Origin: CAZVKN01 sp964627035
Lineage (GTDB): Bacteria > Electryoneota > AABM5-125-24 > Hatepunaeales > Hatepunaeaceae
Length of the DNA: 64,000 nucleotides
Assembly (NCBI GenBank): GCA_964627035.1
Contig: CAZVKN010000014.1
Location: 18,919 to 82,918 of the forward strand
Direction of reading: 5' to 3'
The notes under the pieces were generated by a model that was not told the origin of the DNA, did no database searches, and saw only the letters and a program-made list of their open reading frames with translations. The position numbers and the translations under genes were made by a program. Shown here piece after piece: positions 8,789-17,404 of the stretch. Position 1 is the first letter of the stretch. Every line of letters begins with the position of its first letter.

Positions 8789-9220
8789 CTAAGTCTCGCT
8801 GTTAAACATCTGAATATACTTATCGCCGAGCCGGATCATCCGTTCAAGCGATACATCGTCGTGATGATCGTGACCGCAAAGATGCAGGAAACCGTGTACG
8901 ATCAATTTACAGAGTTCATCTTGTTCATCTCCCTGTGCCTGTTCCCGAACCCTGTCCATGCTTATATATATGTCGCCTTCAATCAAATCGCTCTGATCGT
9001 CGCTGACGTCAAATGCCAGAACATCGGTCGTCTCATCCAAGTTAAGATAGTCTCGCTTTAACCGCTTTAGCAACATATCATCAGCAAGAATGACCGACAA
9101 ACCACAACAGTGTCTCAATTCACCCTCAGCGGCAATGAAAATCATCTTTTTAATGTTTTCATACAACTGTTCATCATACGGTTCAGTTTCAAAAACTACT
9201 ATCAACCGGTCATCATTCAT
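8789..9220 (-). CDS. ybeY: Endoribonuclease YbeY (16S rRNA maturation)
   Basis: 143-residue single-strand endoribonuclease needed for 16S rRNA 3' maturation and 70S quality control. The zinc-binding signature H109-GFLH-L-CGHDH places H109, H113 and H119 at the usual spacing. The stretch DETTDVLAFDVSDD is the conserved N-terminal half motif. The ATG comes one base after the TGA of the 7TM-HD gene, so translation is coupled. Standard length. Confidence 0.95.
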   Translation of the reverse strand: MNDDRLIVVFETEPYDEQLYENIKKMIFIAAEGELRHCCGLSVILADDMLLKRLKRDYLNLDETTDVLAFDVSDDQSDLIEGDIYISMDRVREQAQGDEQDELCKLIVHGFLHLCGHDHHDDVSLERMIRLGDKYIQMFNSET

Positions 9221-9221
9221 A

Positions 9222-11561
9222 TCACTTGTGTATATCGGCTGTTACAACCGGATCCTCTTCAGATTTCTCATCATCTTTTTTCTGATCCGGGTACTCGATT
9301 CTCTGGTGATAGATACCGGTCAAGACCTTCAGGAACGCCTGACGGATCAGATTTAGTTGATGAAACGTCAAAGGACAGTTGTCAAGAACGCCCTCCGTGA
9401 CCCGCTTTTGCACCAGCTTATCCACCATCTCGCGCAAGTCTTTGGAAGTCGGATGGTCTAATGATCGAATGGCAGCCTCTACAACATCTGCCAGCATTAA
9501 TATCCCTGTTTCGACCGTCTGAGGATCGGGTCCGGGGTATCTGTACTTCTCTTCATTCACCTGAGCATCCTGTTCCTCACAGGCTTTGCTATAGAAAAAC
9601 GCCAGCTTTGTCCTGCCGTGATGTTCGCTTATAAACGCTTTAATCTTCTCGGGCAAACCATACTGATCGGCAAGCTCCAACCCACGTGCGACATGATCCA
9701 CAATAACTTTAGCTGACCGACTGGGTGGTAGTTTATCGTGGATATTTTCGCTTCCGGTCTCCTGGTTCTCTATATAAAATTCTTTGTTTGCCATTTTACC
9801 GATGTCGTGGTAATATGCTCCGGCACGAACCAGCAGGGCATTTGCACCGATTTCATTGGCTGCGGCTTCTGCAAGGCTGCCGACCATGATGCTGTGATGG
9901 TATGTGCCGGGAGCTTTTATAGCAAGTTCCCTCAGGAGCGGTCTGTTCAAGTCTATCAGCTCAAGCAGTGACAAGCTTGTAGTGATTTTGAAAAGATTCT
10001 CGAAGATCCAGACCAAGCCGATCACCAGCATGGGTGCGAGAATAACATTCCCGGCAGAAACGACAAGATCATTCAGGAGCGGTCCGGTAGATGTAAAGCG
10101 CACAAAGTGAAAAGCTAAAACCAGCGGCACATAAGCAGCGGCGAGATATATTCCGGCTCGCATGACATCAGCTCTGGTGCGGACGTTTCTGACCGCAAGG
10201 ATTGCAGCACTGCCTATTGCAACGGTTGCCATCATCGTAGGATAATCGTGACCCCGAATCAACCCTGCAAGAAGTGCAATAACACCGATTCCTGCCAAAG
10301 CCACTCCTTGATCTATCAGTAATGCCAAAAGCATGGCACCAACCGCAATAGGAAACATGTAGCGCGACAAATCATATTTGACCGGAACAAATGCCTGAAA
10401 CAGGTGCATCAGAGCAATAATTATTACTATGACAACAATATACTTCCAGTCACGCCAAATATCCTCGCGCATCAGTGCAATGAACAGCCCCAGCATTGCC
10501 ACTATCATGCTCACTAAAAGTATATTGCCTACAATTGGCAGATATGCCTTGAAGCCGCCGCTGTCGAGCTGAAGTTCTGCTCTTTTAATCGCGAGCGAGT
10601 TCAGTTTGTCTATGTGCTCCTCAAGAACGCGAATATTGCTGTCAATGATTAGCTCATCTTTCTTTACCAAGCCTTTAGCCAACGGCACTTTAGCGATGGC
10701 AAGCTGCCGTCTGCGGTCGGTCTCTTCCTCATCGAAATGTGTGTCGGGCGTAACAAACGGCTGCAGGATGTCATACGCTGCACTCACCGAACCGGATGGA
10801 TAGGTGTCGTCCTGATTAAATCGCTCAGACAAAAGTGTCACTATCCGGCTGAGAGCTTCACCGAGAGTGTAAAGTCTGTCAATGCTGACAACCATCTCCT
10901 CACCTTTCATCTGTAACACTACCTGACCGGATGAGTGGTATAGTCTCTCTTTGGTCCCTTCAACTAAACCGTGAGCGTAAATATCAACGATCATCCCTAC
11001 CAATGATCGCTCAAAAAACCGGAAGTAGATGCCGGGCAACTCATTTCGATCCAGTTCCGCCAATCTCAGCAGTGACTGCCAGGTGTCATCACCCAGCCGA
11101 AACAGGAACATCTTGAACAGCTCATCCTGCCCCGCAGAAAGTTTTATCTTGAACTCATCGGTTAGAATCGCTGCGGTGTCGAGAGCAAGTGTTAACTCGT
11201 CGTCCGAAAGTTTTGACAGAATCCTATGAGATTCACCTGCGAATCTCATAAGTTCCCGCGTATTATTCATGCGTACCGAGTCAGCATGTGACAATACCGG
11301 CAAGACAGTCAGCGCAGCCTCATTACGCTCTGAGTTCAGTTCGTCATCTGTCTTCAGAACTTCAAAATCAAACGGTGCGATGATCTTCGATTGTGCTACA
11401 CTTCCTTCCTGTAAGTAAGCAAATTCAGGTGATTTACCGCGAGGGATGAGAACCACAATCAGGAGTACCAGAGATACAGCGGTTAAACAGTGCCACCACC
11501 TGCATTTCTTTACTATCTCTGCTTTCAATCCTGGATCTGTATTTCCTCCGAGGTCGGTCAT
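9222..11561 (-). CDS. 7TM-HD cyclic-di-AMP phosphodiesterase (PgpH-type)
   Basis: 779-residue membrane protein. One N-terminal membrane helix (residues ~22-40) precedes a long extracytoplasmic 7TMR-HDED domain (to ~345), then about seven membrane helices (~350-540), and a cytoplasmic HD domain with YHHSIMVGSLAEAA and AGAYYHDIGKM. PgpH, the studied member, hydrolyses c-di-AMP to pApA; activity here is inferred from that relationship. It overlaps phoH by four bases (ATGA). Length and domain order are normal for the family. Confidence 0.9.
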   Translation of the reverse strand: MTDLGGNTDPGLKAEIVKKCRWWHCLTAVSLVLLIVVLIPRGKSPEFAYLQEGSVAQSKIIAPFDFEVLKTDDELNSERNEAALTVLPVLSHADSVRMNNTRELMRFAGESHRILSKLSDDELTLALDTAAILTDEFKIKLSAGQDELFKMFLFRLGDDTWQSLLRLAELDRNELPGIYFRFFERSLVGMIVDIYAHGLVEGTKERLYHSSGQVVLQMKGEEMVVSIDRLYTLGEALSRIVTLLSERFNQDDTYPSGSVSAAYDILQPFVTPDTHFDEEETDRRRQLAIAKVPLAKGLVKKDELIIDSNIRVLEEHIDKLNSLAIKRAELQLDSGGFKAYLPIVGNILLVSMIVAMLGLFIALMREDIWRDWKYIVVIVIIIALMHLFQAFVPVKYDLSRYMFPIAVGAMLLALLIDQGVALAGIGVIALLAGLIRGHDYPTMMATVAIGSAAILAVRNVRTRADVMRAGIYLAAAYVPLVLAFHFVRFTSTGPLLNDLVVSAGNVILAPMLVIGLVWIFENLFKITTSLSLLELIDLNRPLLRELAIKAPGTYHHSIMVGSLAEAAANEIGANALLVRAGAYYHDIGKMANKEFYIENQETGSENIHDKLPPSRSAKVIVDHVARGLELADQYGLPEKIKAFISEHHGRTKLAFFYSKACEEQDAQVNEEKYRYPGPDPQTVETGILMLADVVEAAIRSLDHPTSKDLREMVDKLVQKRVTEGVLDNCPLTFHQLNLIRQAFLKVLTGIYHQRIEYPDQKKDDEKSEEDPVVTADIHK

Positions 11562-12517
11562 TTGCGCGATTCCCCGTTATAGGCTTTCAAAATGTCCGCA
11601 ACAAGCTTATGCCTGACAACATCTTTCTCGGTGAACTTCACGAACCCGATTCCTTCTATTCCCTGTAGCAACTCACACGCTTCGGCCAGACCTGATGATG
11701 ATTTATTCTGAAGGTCAATCTGAGTCAAATCACCGGTAAGTACCGATCTCGACATAGCACCGAGTCTTGTGAGAAACATCTTCATCTGACCGGAGGTCGT
11801 GTTTTGTGCCTCATCCAGAATGACAAACGCATTATTCAAGGTTCTTCCCCGCATATAAGCCAATGGAGCAATCTCGATCACACCGCGGTCAAGAAATCGC
11901 CTTACACGGTCTCGGGCAAGCATGTCATCAAGAGCATCGTAGAGCGGACGGAAATAGGGATCAACCTTCTCCTGAATGTCGCCCGGCAAGTAACCAAGGC
12001 TTTCACCCGATTCCACAACCGGACGGGTCAGAATGATCTTGTCAACAAAGCGACGCTGCAGCCGATCCACAGCCATTGCAACCGCGAGATAAGTCTTTCC
12101 GGTTCCGGCAGGTCCGGTAGCGAAAACTATGGATTGTCTCTCCATCTTTTTCGCATACTGCGCCTGGTTAGCCCCACGCGGACGGATCACACCGCGTGGC
12201 GTGTCAATGATTGCTGATTTGCCCGACTCCGCTTCCTTTCTGCTGCCGTTCCCGTTAAAACCGGCTAATCTGAGAATGGTCGCCATGTCGTCACGTGAAA
12301 CCAATTGACGATCTTTGTACATCGCTTCAAGGTCTGTGAAAACACGCTTTATCGAATCACGCTCATCAACCGGTCCTCTGATGGTTATTCTTCCACCGCG
12401 GACGGTCAGGTTTGATTGGAAGTACTTTTCAATGTAGCGAATGTTTTCATCTTTCACTCCGACCAGGCGTGGAAAGATTTCATCATCTATTACTATGTGA
12501 GCGTTTGTCTCGCTCAT
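11558..12517 (-). CDS. ybeZ: PhoH-like ATPase (YbeZ)
   Basis: 319-residue cytoplasmic P-loop ATPase, often coupled with YbeY in RNA processing. It has an N-terminal KH-like domain (residues ~10-80, LTVRGGRITIRGPVDERD), the Walker A GPAGTGKT at 135-142 and Walker B FVILDEAQN. It heads a four- to six-gene operon running down to the radical SAM gene. The spacing of the Shine-Dalgarno AGGA (about 12 bases) is slightly long. Confidence 0.92.
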   Translation of the reverse strand: MSETNAHIVIDDEIFPRLVGVKDENIRYIEKYFQSNLTVRGGRITIRGPVDERDSIKRVFTDLEAMYKDRQLVSRDDMATILRLAGFNGNGSRKEAESGKSAIIDTPRGVIRPRGANQAQYAKKMERQSIVFATGPAGTGKTYLAVAMAVDRLQRRFVDKIILTRPVVESGESLGYLPGDIQEKVDPYFRPLYDALDDMLARDRVRRFLDRGVIEIAPLAYMRGRTLNNAFVILDEAQNTTSGQMKMFLTRLGAMSRSVLTGDLTQIDLQNKSSSGLAEACELLQGIEGIGFVKFTEKDVVRHKLVADILKAYNGESRK

Positions 12518-12555
12518 TTTCTATTAAATTCCTGCTGTTACCACCGATTAAATGT

Positions 12556-12596
12556 AAAAACCCTTACCCACATATACGCGTTATGCAGGTAAGGGT
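12556..12596 (-). terminator. Rho-independent terminator after the LysM gene
   Basis: On the minus strand a 9-bp stem ACCCTTACC / GGTAAGGGT (12588-12596 with 12560-12568) with a 19-base loop is followed by a run of T. It lies about 35 bases past the LysM-protein stop and before the phoH start, so it separates the two transcription units. Confidence 0.65.
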
Positions 12597-12631
12597 AAGA
12601 TGTAGGGTCAACTCGTCTTGTGAGTTTCTTG

Positions 12632-13495
12632 TCAATTCCGTGGTATATCGAGAATTTGTTCCGGATAAATTAGATTGGGATCGTGCATGTAATTACTACC
12701 GGATTTGTTTGCCTGATAGATCTTCCGCCACTGGAACGGATCTCCATAAACCTCAGGAAGCCCGGCGATCTTTGACAGAAAATCCCCCAGCACCACGAGA
12801 TGCTTGTCACGCCCGATATGGCGCGGAACACGGAGCTGCTGGTCAGGATAGATCAAATCGGGATTGTTGATTTCTGTCCGGTTTGCACTCCAAAGCCGGG
12901 GCCACTGCAGCGAGTTACCAAAGATGTCGCCCTTTCCGGCAATCTTCCACAGATGATCACCTCGTGCAACATTGTAGTAGTCGTCCTTAGGTGTGGCGGG
13001 TGGTGCTGCTTTAGCTTTCAGCCTGTCGAGCCGCAATGCCAGCCTGTTCAACCGTTCACGCGGTGGAATCATGCAGGCTTCGGGAGCATCTTGCGCAACA
13101 TTGACTTCCAGAATCAACTGATCCAGATCGTTCATCTGCTCGAAGAGTTGTGAAGGCGACAAACGAGAAAAATTGTCTGTTTCAGCTTCCAGATTGTCAA
13201 CCTTCCCATTAAAGACATTCACTTTCCCGCGTGTAGTACCGGCAGCGGCATACGCTTCATCCCACACTGATGTTATCTCGCCATCCAACCGTGTAATGTC
13301 CTCATTCATTTGGGACATATTGGCTTTGATCTTGTCCATCTGTGCGTTAGCGTTCGTTTCTCGACCGAGAGCATTTTGGAGTTCCATCATATACTGCTCA
13401 TAGGTCATGCGATCTGCAGCAAGCGTCACATTTGACAGCGAGAGACAGAGCAACAGTATAATGGACAGTGGAATGAGCCTGTTATAATTCAGCAT
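12632..13495 (-). CDS. Secreted LysM-domain protein
   Basis: 287 residues. A signal peptide (residues 1-26, hydrophobic IILLLCLSLSNVTLAA ending at AADRM) precedes a helical, coiled-coil region (residues ~30-160) and two LysM-like modules: YYNVARGDHLWKIAGKGDIF ending at RVPRHI, and HLVVLGDFLSKIAG ending at LDIPRN. LysM binds N-acetylglucosamine chains of peptidoglycan, so this is probably a periplasmic cell-wall-bound protein. It starts directly after the stop of a coiled-coil lipoprotein gene; the pair may work together. A single peptidase or hydrolase domain is not visible. Confidence 0.85.
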   Translation of the reverse strand: MLNYNRLIPLSIILLLCLSLSNVTLAADRMTYEQYMMELQNALGRETNANAQMDKIKANMSQMNEDITRLDGEITSVWDEAYAAAGTTRGKVNVFNGKVDNLEAETDNFSRLSPSQLFEQMNDLDQLILEVNVAQDAPEACMIPPRERLNRLALRLDRLKAKAAPPATPKDDYYNVARGDHLWKIAGKGDIFGNSLQWPRLWSANRTEINNPDLIYPDQQLRVPRHIGRDKHLVVLGDFLSKIAGLPEVYGDPFQWRKIYQANKSGSNYMHDPNLIYPEQILDIPRN

Positions 13496-13786
13496 CTAAT
13501 CCTCCATTCCTTTGCGAGATTGAGCTGCACAACTCTTGACCGTCTCAAGCTCGTCCTTGACAAATTCAAGGGAATCCTGACGCTCCATAAGGGTCTGTTT
13601 CAAGTCGCTCTCGTCGAACCTTAGCTGCTTGAGCTGCTTTTCAGCGGAAGTTGCTGCACTTTTTGCCCTTTCCAGTTCCTGAAGATCATCCGTGCTGGCA
13701 TACTTGGTGCAGCCGACAACCATCATAAAGCAGAGTGTAATGACCACCAAACGGACGGGCATTCCCCCCTTCTCAGGTAACTTCAC
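13496..13786 (-). CDS. Small coiled-coil lipoprotein
   Basis: 96 residues. The signal segment LVVITLCFMMVVGC ends in a lipobox cysteine (C26, VVGC) followed by a helical stretch rich in Glu, Lys, Leu and Gln that predicts a coiled coil (DDLQELERAKSAATSAEKQL). An internal ATG (MPVRLVVITLC, nine codons in) may be the real start. The stop abuts the ATG of the LysM gene. I do not recognise a family beyond Lpp-like coiled-coil lipoproteins; the function is unknown. Confidence 0.75.
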   Translation of the reverse strand: MKLPEKGGMPVRLVVITLCFMMVVGCTKYASTDDLQELERAKSAATSAEKQLKQLRFDESDLKQTLMERQDSLEFVKDELETVKSCAAQSRKGMED

Positions 13787-13908
13787 TCGTATTCTCCCGA
13801 TTATTTTATAGAGTTCCAGTTAATTCCTAATGTAAAGTAACACATTAAGTCATGATTGTCAAGCGATTCGGGTAACCTGCCAATAATATATGTGATGCAA
13901 ACAAATAT

Positions 13909-14523
13909 TCAACCGGTATGTGGTTTCTGAGCAATTATCCGGTTAACGGCATGTTGATGTGGTTCTCCGCCTGACAGACAATCAAAAATATCCTCTGTAC
14001 AGTGTAAAATCTTCCAATCGTGATAGTGCATGAATATCTCGCCCGACTTCCATTCGTGTGCAATTGGTTCGCTGTCGGGTGCTTTTGGTATAAAAGGTTT
14101 AGGAATCAATACCGAGAAGACGTTCAGTCCACCGATTCGTGTGAATTCCTTGTAGTTTCCTATAATTTCAGATCTTAACGTTTCAGGAATATATTGCAGA
14201 ACACCCGTTCCGAACACAATATCGAATTCAGAACTCAAGCGGTATTCATTTATGTCTGCATAAAACGCATCAATTGCCAATCCACTCTTCGCGCCAAGCT
14301 CAATTGTCTTGTAAACACCAGCCTGCGACAGATCAAACGCTGATACCAGATATCCGTTCCGTGCAAAGAAGAGCGAATTGCGCCCTTCACCACAACCGAT
14401 GTCTAACAGTTTGACGGGGCGAGAAGGCGACATCAGCTTCACAACTTCAAAACATATATCTGACGGTTTTGTTCCCCAGTAGCAAGTTGTCTGCTTATAT
14501 TTTTTATCATAAACATTAGACAC
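13909..14523 (-). CDS. Class I SAM-dependent methyltransferase (TehB-like)
   Basis: About 204 residues. The start is taken as GTG 14523, giving MSNVYDKKYKQTTCYWGTKP, which matches this family; the frame is open to another GTG at 14547. The SAM-binding motif I is VKLLDIGCGEGRNSLFFA, followed by ISAFDLS-type acidic loop (VSAFDLSQAG) and the DIVFGTGVLQYI segment. The C-terminal half has the EPIAHEWKSGEIFMHYHDW block found in tellurite-resistance-type methyltransferases. Substrate unknown. The 5' end sits directly on the remains of an AgmX-type gene. Confidence 0.85.
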   Translation of the reverse strand: MSNVYDKKYKQTTCYWGTKPSDICFEVVKLMSPSRPVKLLDIGCGEGRNSLFFARNGYLVSAFDLSQAGVYKTIELGAKSGLAIDAFYADINEYRLSSEFDIVFGTGVLQYIPETLRSEIIGNYKEFTRIGGLNVFSVLIPKPFIPKAPDSEPIAHEWKSGEIFMHYHDWKILHCTEDIFDCLSGGEPHQHAVNRIIAQKPHTG

Positions 14524-14640
14524 GATAGAACCCACAAGTAACTTCACTCAATTTTACAAAATAAAACTTTGTCACGTTTCCGTTGCTTTTGTCAATTGCT
14601 GGAAACGTCCACAGCTTCACATGAATAATAGGCATTTTTG
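14516..14640 (-). pseudogene. Relic of an AgmX/PglI C-terminal domain
   Basis: In the minus frame ending at TAA 14516-14518 the sequence reads VKLWTFPAIDKSNGNVTKFY then FVKLSE. This lines up with the C-terminal ends of the two complete AgmX-type proteins nearby, VKSWKFSAIDENSGNVTAAQ (gene at 16876) and SWRFPPIAESEGKVTAGATY (gene at 19276). No start, no upstream domain and no lipobox can be found, so it is a leftover of a paralogue. The relic overlaps the extended frame of the methyltransferase. Confidence 0.6.
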
Positions 14641-14877
14641 AGAGTGTTTACCAAGCAGTGACTCACGTTATATCAATTATGACGGGAAAAGATATGATGA
14701 GCAGGATGAAGTGCAATGGTTGCATCTATCTGTTGTCTGATATAACTTCCTTTTTATAGCCTGAATTAAAAGCTGAGAACTTCTCGGTGTTTTGTCAGTG
14801 GTTTTCGCGAACCTGAATACAAATTCAGAACAGTCCGTTTACGCACAATGCGTGAAAAAATTCAATCAGGAGAAATC
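14641..14877. other. Divergent intergenic region with aspA leader
   Basis: No gene is seen between the AgmX relic and the aspA start. Candidate promoter elements for aspA can be drawn (TTGTCA near 14794 with AATACA about 18 bases further), but they are weak. A Shine-Dalgarno AGGAG at 14868-14872 before ATG 14878 fixes the aspA start. Confidence 0.4.
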
Positions 14878-16743
14878 ATGGATAAAGAACTCATTCACAA
14901 GTTTCTCGTTAATGTCGAACTGTTTCAGGAAATGGATGCGAGCGATATTGAGCATGTTGCTAACGGAATTACCGTCCGGGAGTATGAACCCAATGAGCTG
15001 ATATTTGCGGAGAATAGTCCTCGAAAGCAGTTGTACGTTGTCTTCAAAGGTGAAATTGAGCTGTTTAAGAAAACACCTCTCGGTAAAGAGAAGCGGTTAG
15101 CATTTTTCAATCAATCCGATTTTATCGGAGAAGGTGCACTGATGGATGACTATCCTCATTCGGCATCCGCGCGAGCTGTGACTGCTGCTACACTGTTTAC
15201 AATCTCGCGGGATCATTTCGATAAACTGTTCCATGAAATACCTGAACTCGCTTACAAGATTCTGTCAAGTGTTGCCCGTGTTATCTCTCGTCGGATACGC
15301 CAATCAAGTGCTCGTGTAACCAGTATCGGTGAACAATATATTTCTGGTAGGACGCGCCGTGAACATGATCTGCTCGGATATCGCGAAGTTCCTTACGAGT
15401 ATTACTACGGGGTACAGACCTTGCGGGCGTTGGAGAATTTCGCCATCAGTGGAATATCGTTAGCACATTTTCCGGTTCTGATCGAAGCCTTGACGATGGT
15501 CAAACTGGCTGCTGCCAAAGCCAACCATGATCTTGGAAATCTTTCCGATCCTATTACTGATGCAATCGTTCAAGCGTGTGAAGAGATACTGAACGGCAAA
15601 TTCCACACTCATTTCGTGGTGGATATGATCCAGGGCGGAGCCGGTACTTCCACCAATATGAATGCTAACGAAGTGATCGCCAACCGCGCCCTTGAGATTC
15701 TCGGACATGAAAAAGGGGAATATGATCATTGCCACCCGAATAATCATGTCAACTTGTCACAATCTACTAATGATGCCTACCCAACGGCTCTAAAAATTGC
15801 ACTCATCACCAGTAATCTCACTCTGATAGAAGTATTGCGGGAACTCGCTGAAGCCTTTGAGCAAAAAAGTGAACAGTTTGCCTCCATCATAAAGATGGGA
15901 CGGACTCAGCTTCAGGATGCGGTTCCGATGACATTGGGGCAGACATTTGAAGCATTTTCAGCAACACTTTTTGAAGAGATTGTTCGGTTGGAACAGAATG
16001 CGGAACTGTTTCTCGAAGTAAATATGGGTGGAACGGCAATAGGCACGGGAATCAATGCCGATCCACGATACAGCGATAAAGTAATCCACTATCTTAAAGA
16101 GATAACGGGGTATGATGTCCAGCTTGCTCCCAACCTCGTTGAAGCGACGCAAGATACCGGAGCATTCGTGATGTATTCATCAGCAATCAAACGGTTAGCC
16201 ATTAAGTTATCAAAGATATGTAACGATTTGAGGCTACTTTCATCGGGACCACGTGCCGGTTTCAATGAGATTAATCTTCCAACTATGCAGCCGGGATCTA
16301 CAATAATGCCGGGGAAGGTTAACCCGGTCATTCCAGAGGTTGTCAACCAGATCGCTTTCAAGGTTATCGGCAATGATTTGACTGTAACACTCGCTGCAGA
16401 AGCTGGGCAACTTGAGTTGAACGTCATGGAGCCGGTGATTGTTCAGAGTCTGTTCGAGTCTATTGAGATGCTGAAGAACGGGATGTCAACATTGACACAT
16501 CGCTGCATAAGAGAGATTACTGCTAATGCTGAACGTTGCAAGGGTATCGTAAGCTATAGTATCGGTCTGGTTACCGCTCTGAATCCGATTCTCGGCTATG
16601 AAGTGTGTAGTGAATTAGCTCGGGAAGCTTTGGAAGATAATCGAGGTGTGTCTGACCTCGTACTCGAAAAGGGATTGCTGACGAAGGAAGAGTTGGACGA
16701 ACTGCTTGCACCGGAAAATATGGTCGGGCACAAACCTAAATAA
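14878..16743 (+). CDS. aspA: Aspartate ammonia-lyase with N-terminal cyclic-nucleotide-binding domain
   Basis: 621 residues. Aspartase deaminates aspartate to fumarate and ammonia. Residues ~1-145 are a CRP-type cNMP-binding beta-roll (FQEMDASDIEHVANGI, PNELIFAENSPRKQLYVVFK, GEIELFKK, FIGEGALMDD, ISRDHFDKL); residues ~150-621 are a full aspartase/fumarase-fold enzyme with HPNNHVNLSQSTNDAYPTA and the signature GSTIMPGKVNP, giving the catalytic loop serine S474. The start at 14878 is chosen over an upstream in-frame ATG at 14848 because AGGAG precedes it. Fumarase class II is the alternative; GPRAGFNEI and the loop favour aspartase. The fused domain suggests direct ligand control of the enzyme. 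Confidence 0.9.
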   Translation: MDKELIHKFLVNVELFQEMDASDIEHVANGITVREYEPNELIFAENSPRKQLYVVFKGEIELFKKTPLGKEKRLAFFNQSDFIGEGALMDDYPHSASARAVTAATLFTISRDHFDKLFHEIPELAYKILSSVARVISRRIRQSSARVTSIGEQYISGRTRREHDLLGYREVPYEYYYGVQTLRALENFAISGISLAHFPVLIEALTMVKLAAAKANHDLGNLSDPITDAIVQACEEILNGKFHTHFVVDMIQGGAGTSTNMNANEVIANRALEILGHEKGEYDHCHPNNHVNLSQSTNDAYPTALKIALITSNLTLIEVLRELAEAFEQKSEQFASIIKMGRTQLQDAVPMTLGQTFEAFSATLFEEIVRLEQNAELFLEVNMGGTAIGTGINADPRYSDKVIHYLKEITGYDVQLAPNLVEATQDTGAFVMYSSAIKRLAIKLSKICNDLRLLSSGPRAGFNEINLPTMQPGSTIMPGKVNPVIPEVVNQIAFKVIGNDLTVTLAAEAGQLELNVMEPVIVQSLFESIEMLKNGMSTLTHRCIREITANAERCKGIVSYSIGLVTALNPILGYEVCSELAREALEDNRGVSDLVLEKGLLTKEELDELLAPENMVGHKPK

Positions 16744-16759
16744 AATTAAGAGAAGTTCT

Positions 16760-16846
16760 GAGTTCAGGCTTCAGCCTGTCCCCAGTTATAGACATGCTGA
16801 AGAGTTTGCTTCGTCACAGAGCGGACTGAAAGTCTGCCCTCCATAC
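16760..16846. repeat. Intergenic palindromic pair (CAGGCT type)
   Basis: After the aspA stop two small hairpins occur: CAGGCT-TC-AGCCTG (16765-16778) and GCGGACT-GAA-AGTCTGC (16821-16837). The layout (AGTTC then a GC-rich palindrome) is like the repeats at 60012 and 63894. It may also act as the end of the aspA transcript. Confidence 0.55.
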
Positions 16847-16875
16847 CCAATCACTTACTTTCAAGCATCACTATT

Positions 16876-17400
16876 TCATTCAAATGAATATGACTGAGCC
16901 GCTGTGACATTCCCACTGTTTTCGTCAATTGCGGAAAATTTCCATGATTTGACTTCTTTGGTGATGCAAACCTCAACGTCACCACCAAGCTTCACATCTG
17001 TCCAGTCATTCTTGACGAACTTAACTGCCAACACATCACCTGATGGGCTGATAACAAACAACAGTTTCACCTTTCCTTGCAGCGTTGCATCAATAAGTTT
17101 GGCGGTTTTGTAGCAGTTTTGGATCTCTGCATTGTATGACTTGGTCACTGCCGAAATGGCTTCAGGTGAACGACTTTCAATTTTGGGAGCTTCATTCACG
17201 CTGCCGTCTTTATCTGAGTTCTGTGACCTGCTATAAGTAATCGGTTTTTCTCCGATCATTTCCGAAGTCAGACCTTTTACTGATGTCTCTATATCGGGCA
17301 GCTTATTGCCATCATTCTGCCGATTGCAGCCGGTGACTACAAATACAACAACAATGAACAAACAGAACTGCTTAAACACTTCAAAAAACATTTTCCTCAT
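16876..17400 (-). CDS. Lipoprotein with AgmX/PglI-type C-terminal domain
   Basis: 174 residues from ATG 17400 (open frame reaches 17514, but that part lies inside aspS). The signal FKQFCLFIVVVFVVTGC gives a lipobox cysteine near residue 22. A low-complexity linker leads to a TonB-like AgmX/PglI C-terminal domain (residues ~85-174): YNAEIQNCYKTAKLIDATLQ, GKVKLLFVISPSGDVLAVKF, EVCITKEVKSWKF. The two cysteines flank the domain as in the longer paralogue at 19276. It follows aspS by four bases and is probably cotranscribed with it. Possible role: an outer-membrane-anchored partner of the Exb-type machine; this is inference. Confidence 0.75.
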   Translation of the reverse strand: MRKMFFEVFKQFCLFIVVVFVVTGCNRQNDGNKLPDIETSVKGLTSEMIGEKPITYSRSQNSDKDGSVNEAPKIESRSPEAISAVTKSYNAEIQNCYKTAKLIDATLQGKVKLLFVISPSGDVLAVKFVKNDWTDVKLGGDVEVCITKEVKSWKFSAIDENSGNVTAAQSYSFE

Positions 17401-17404
17401 CCTG

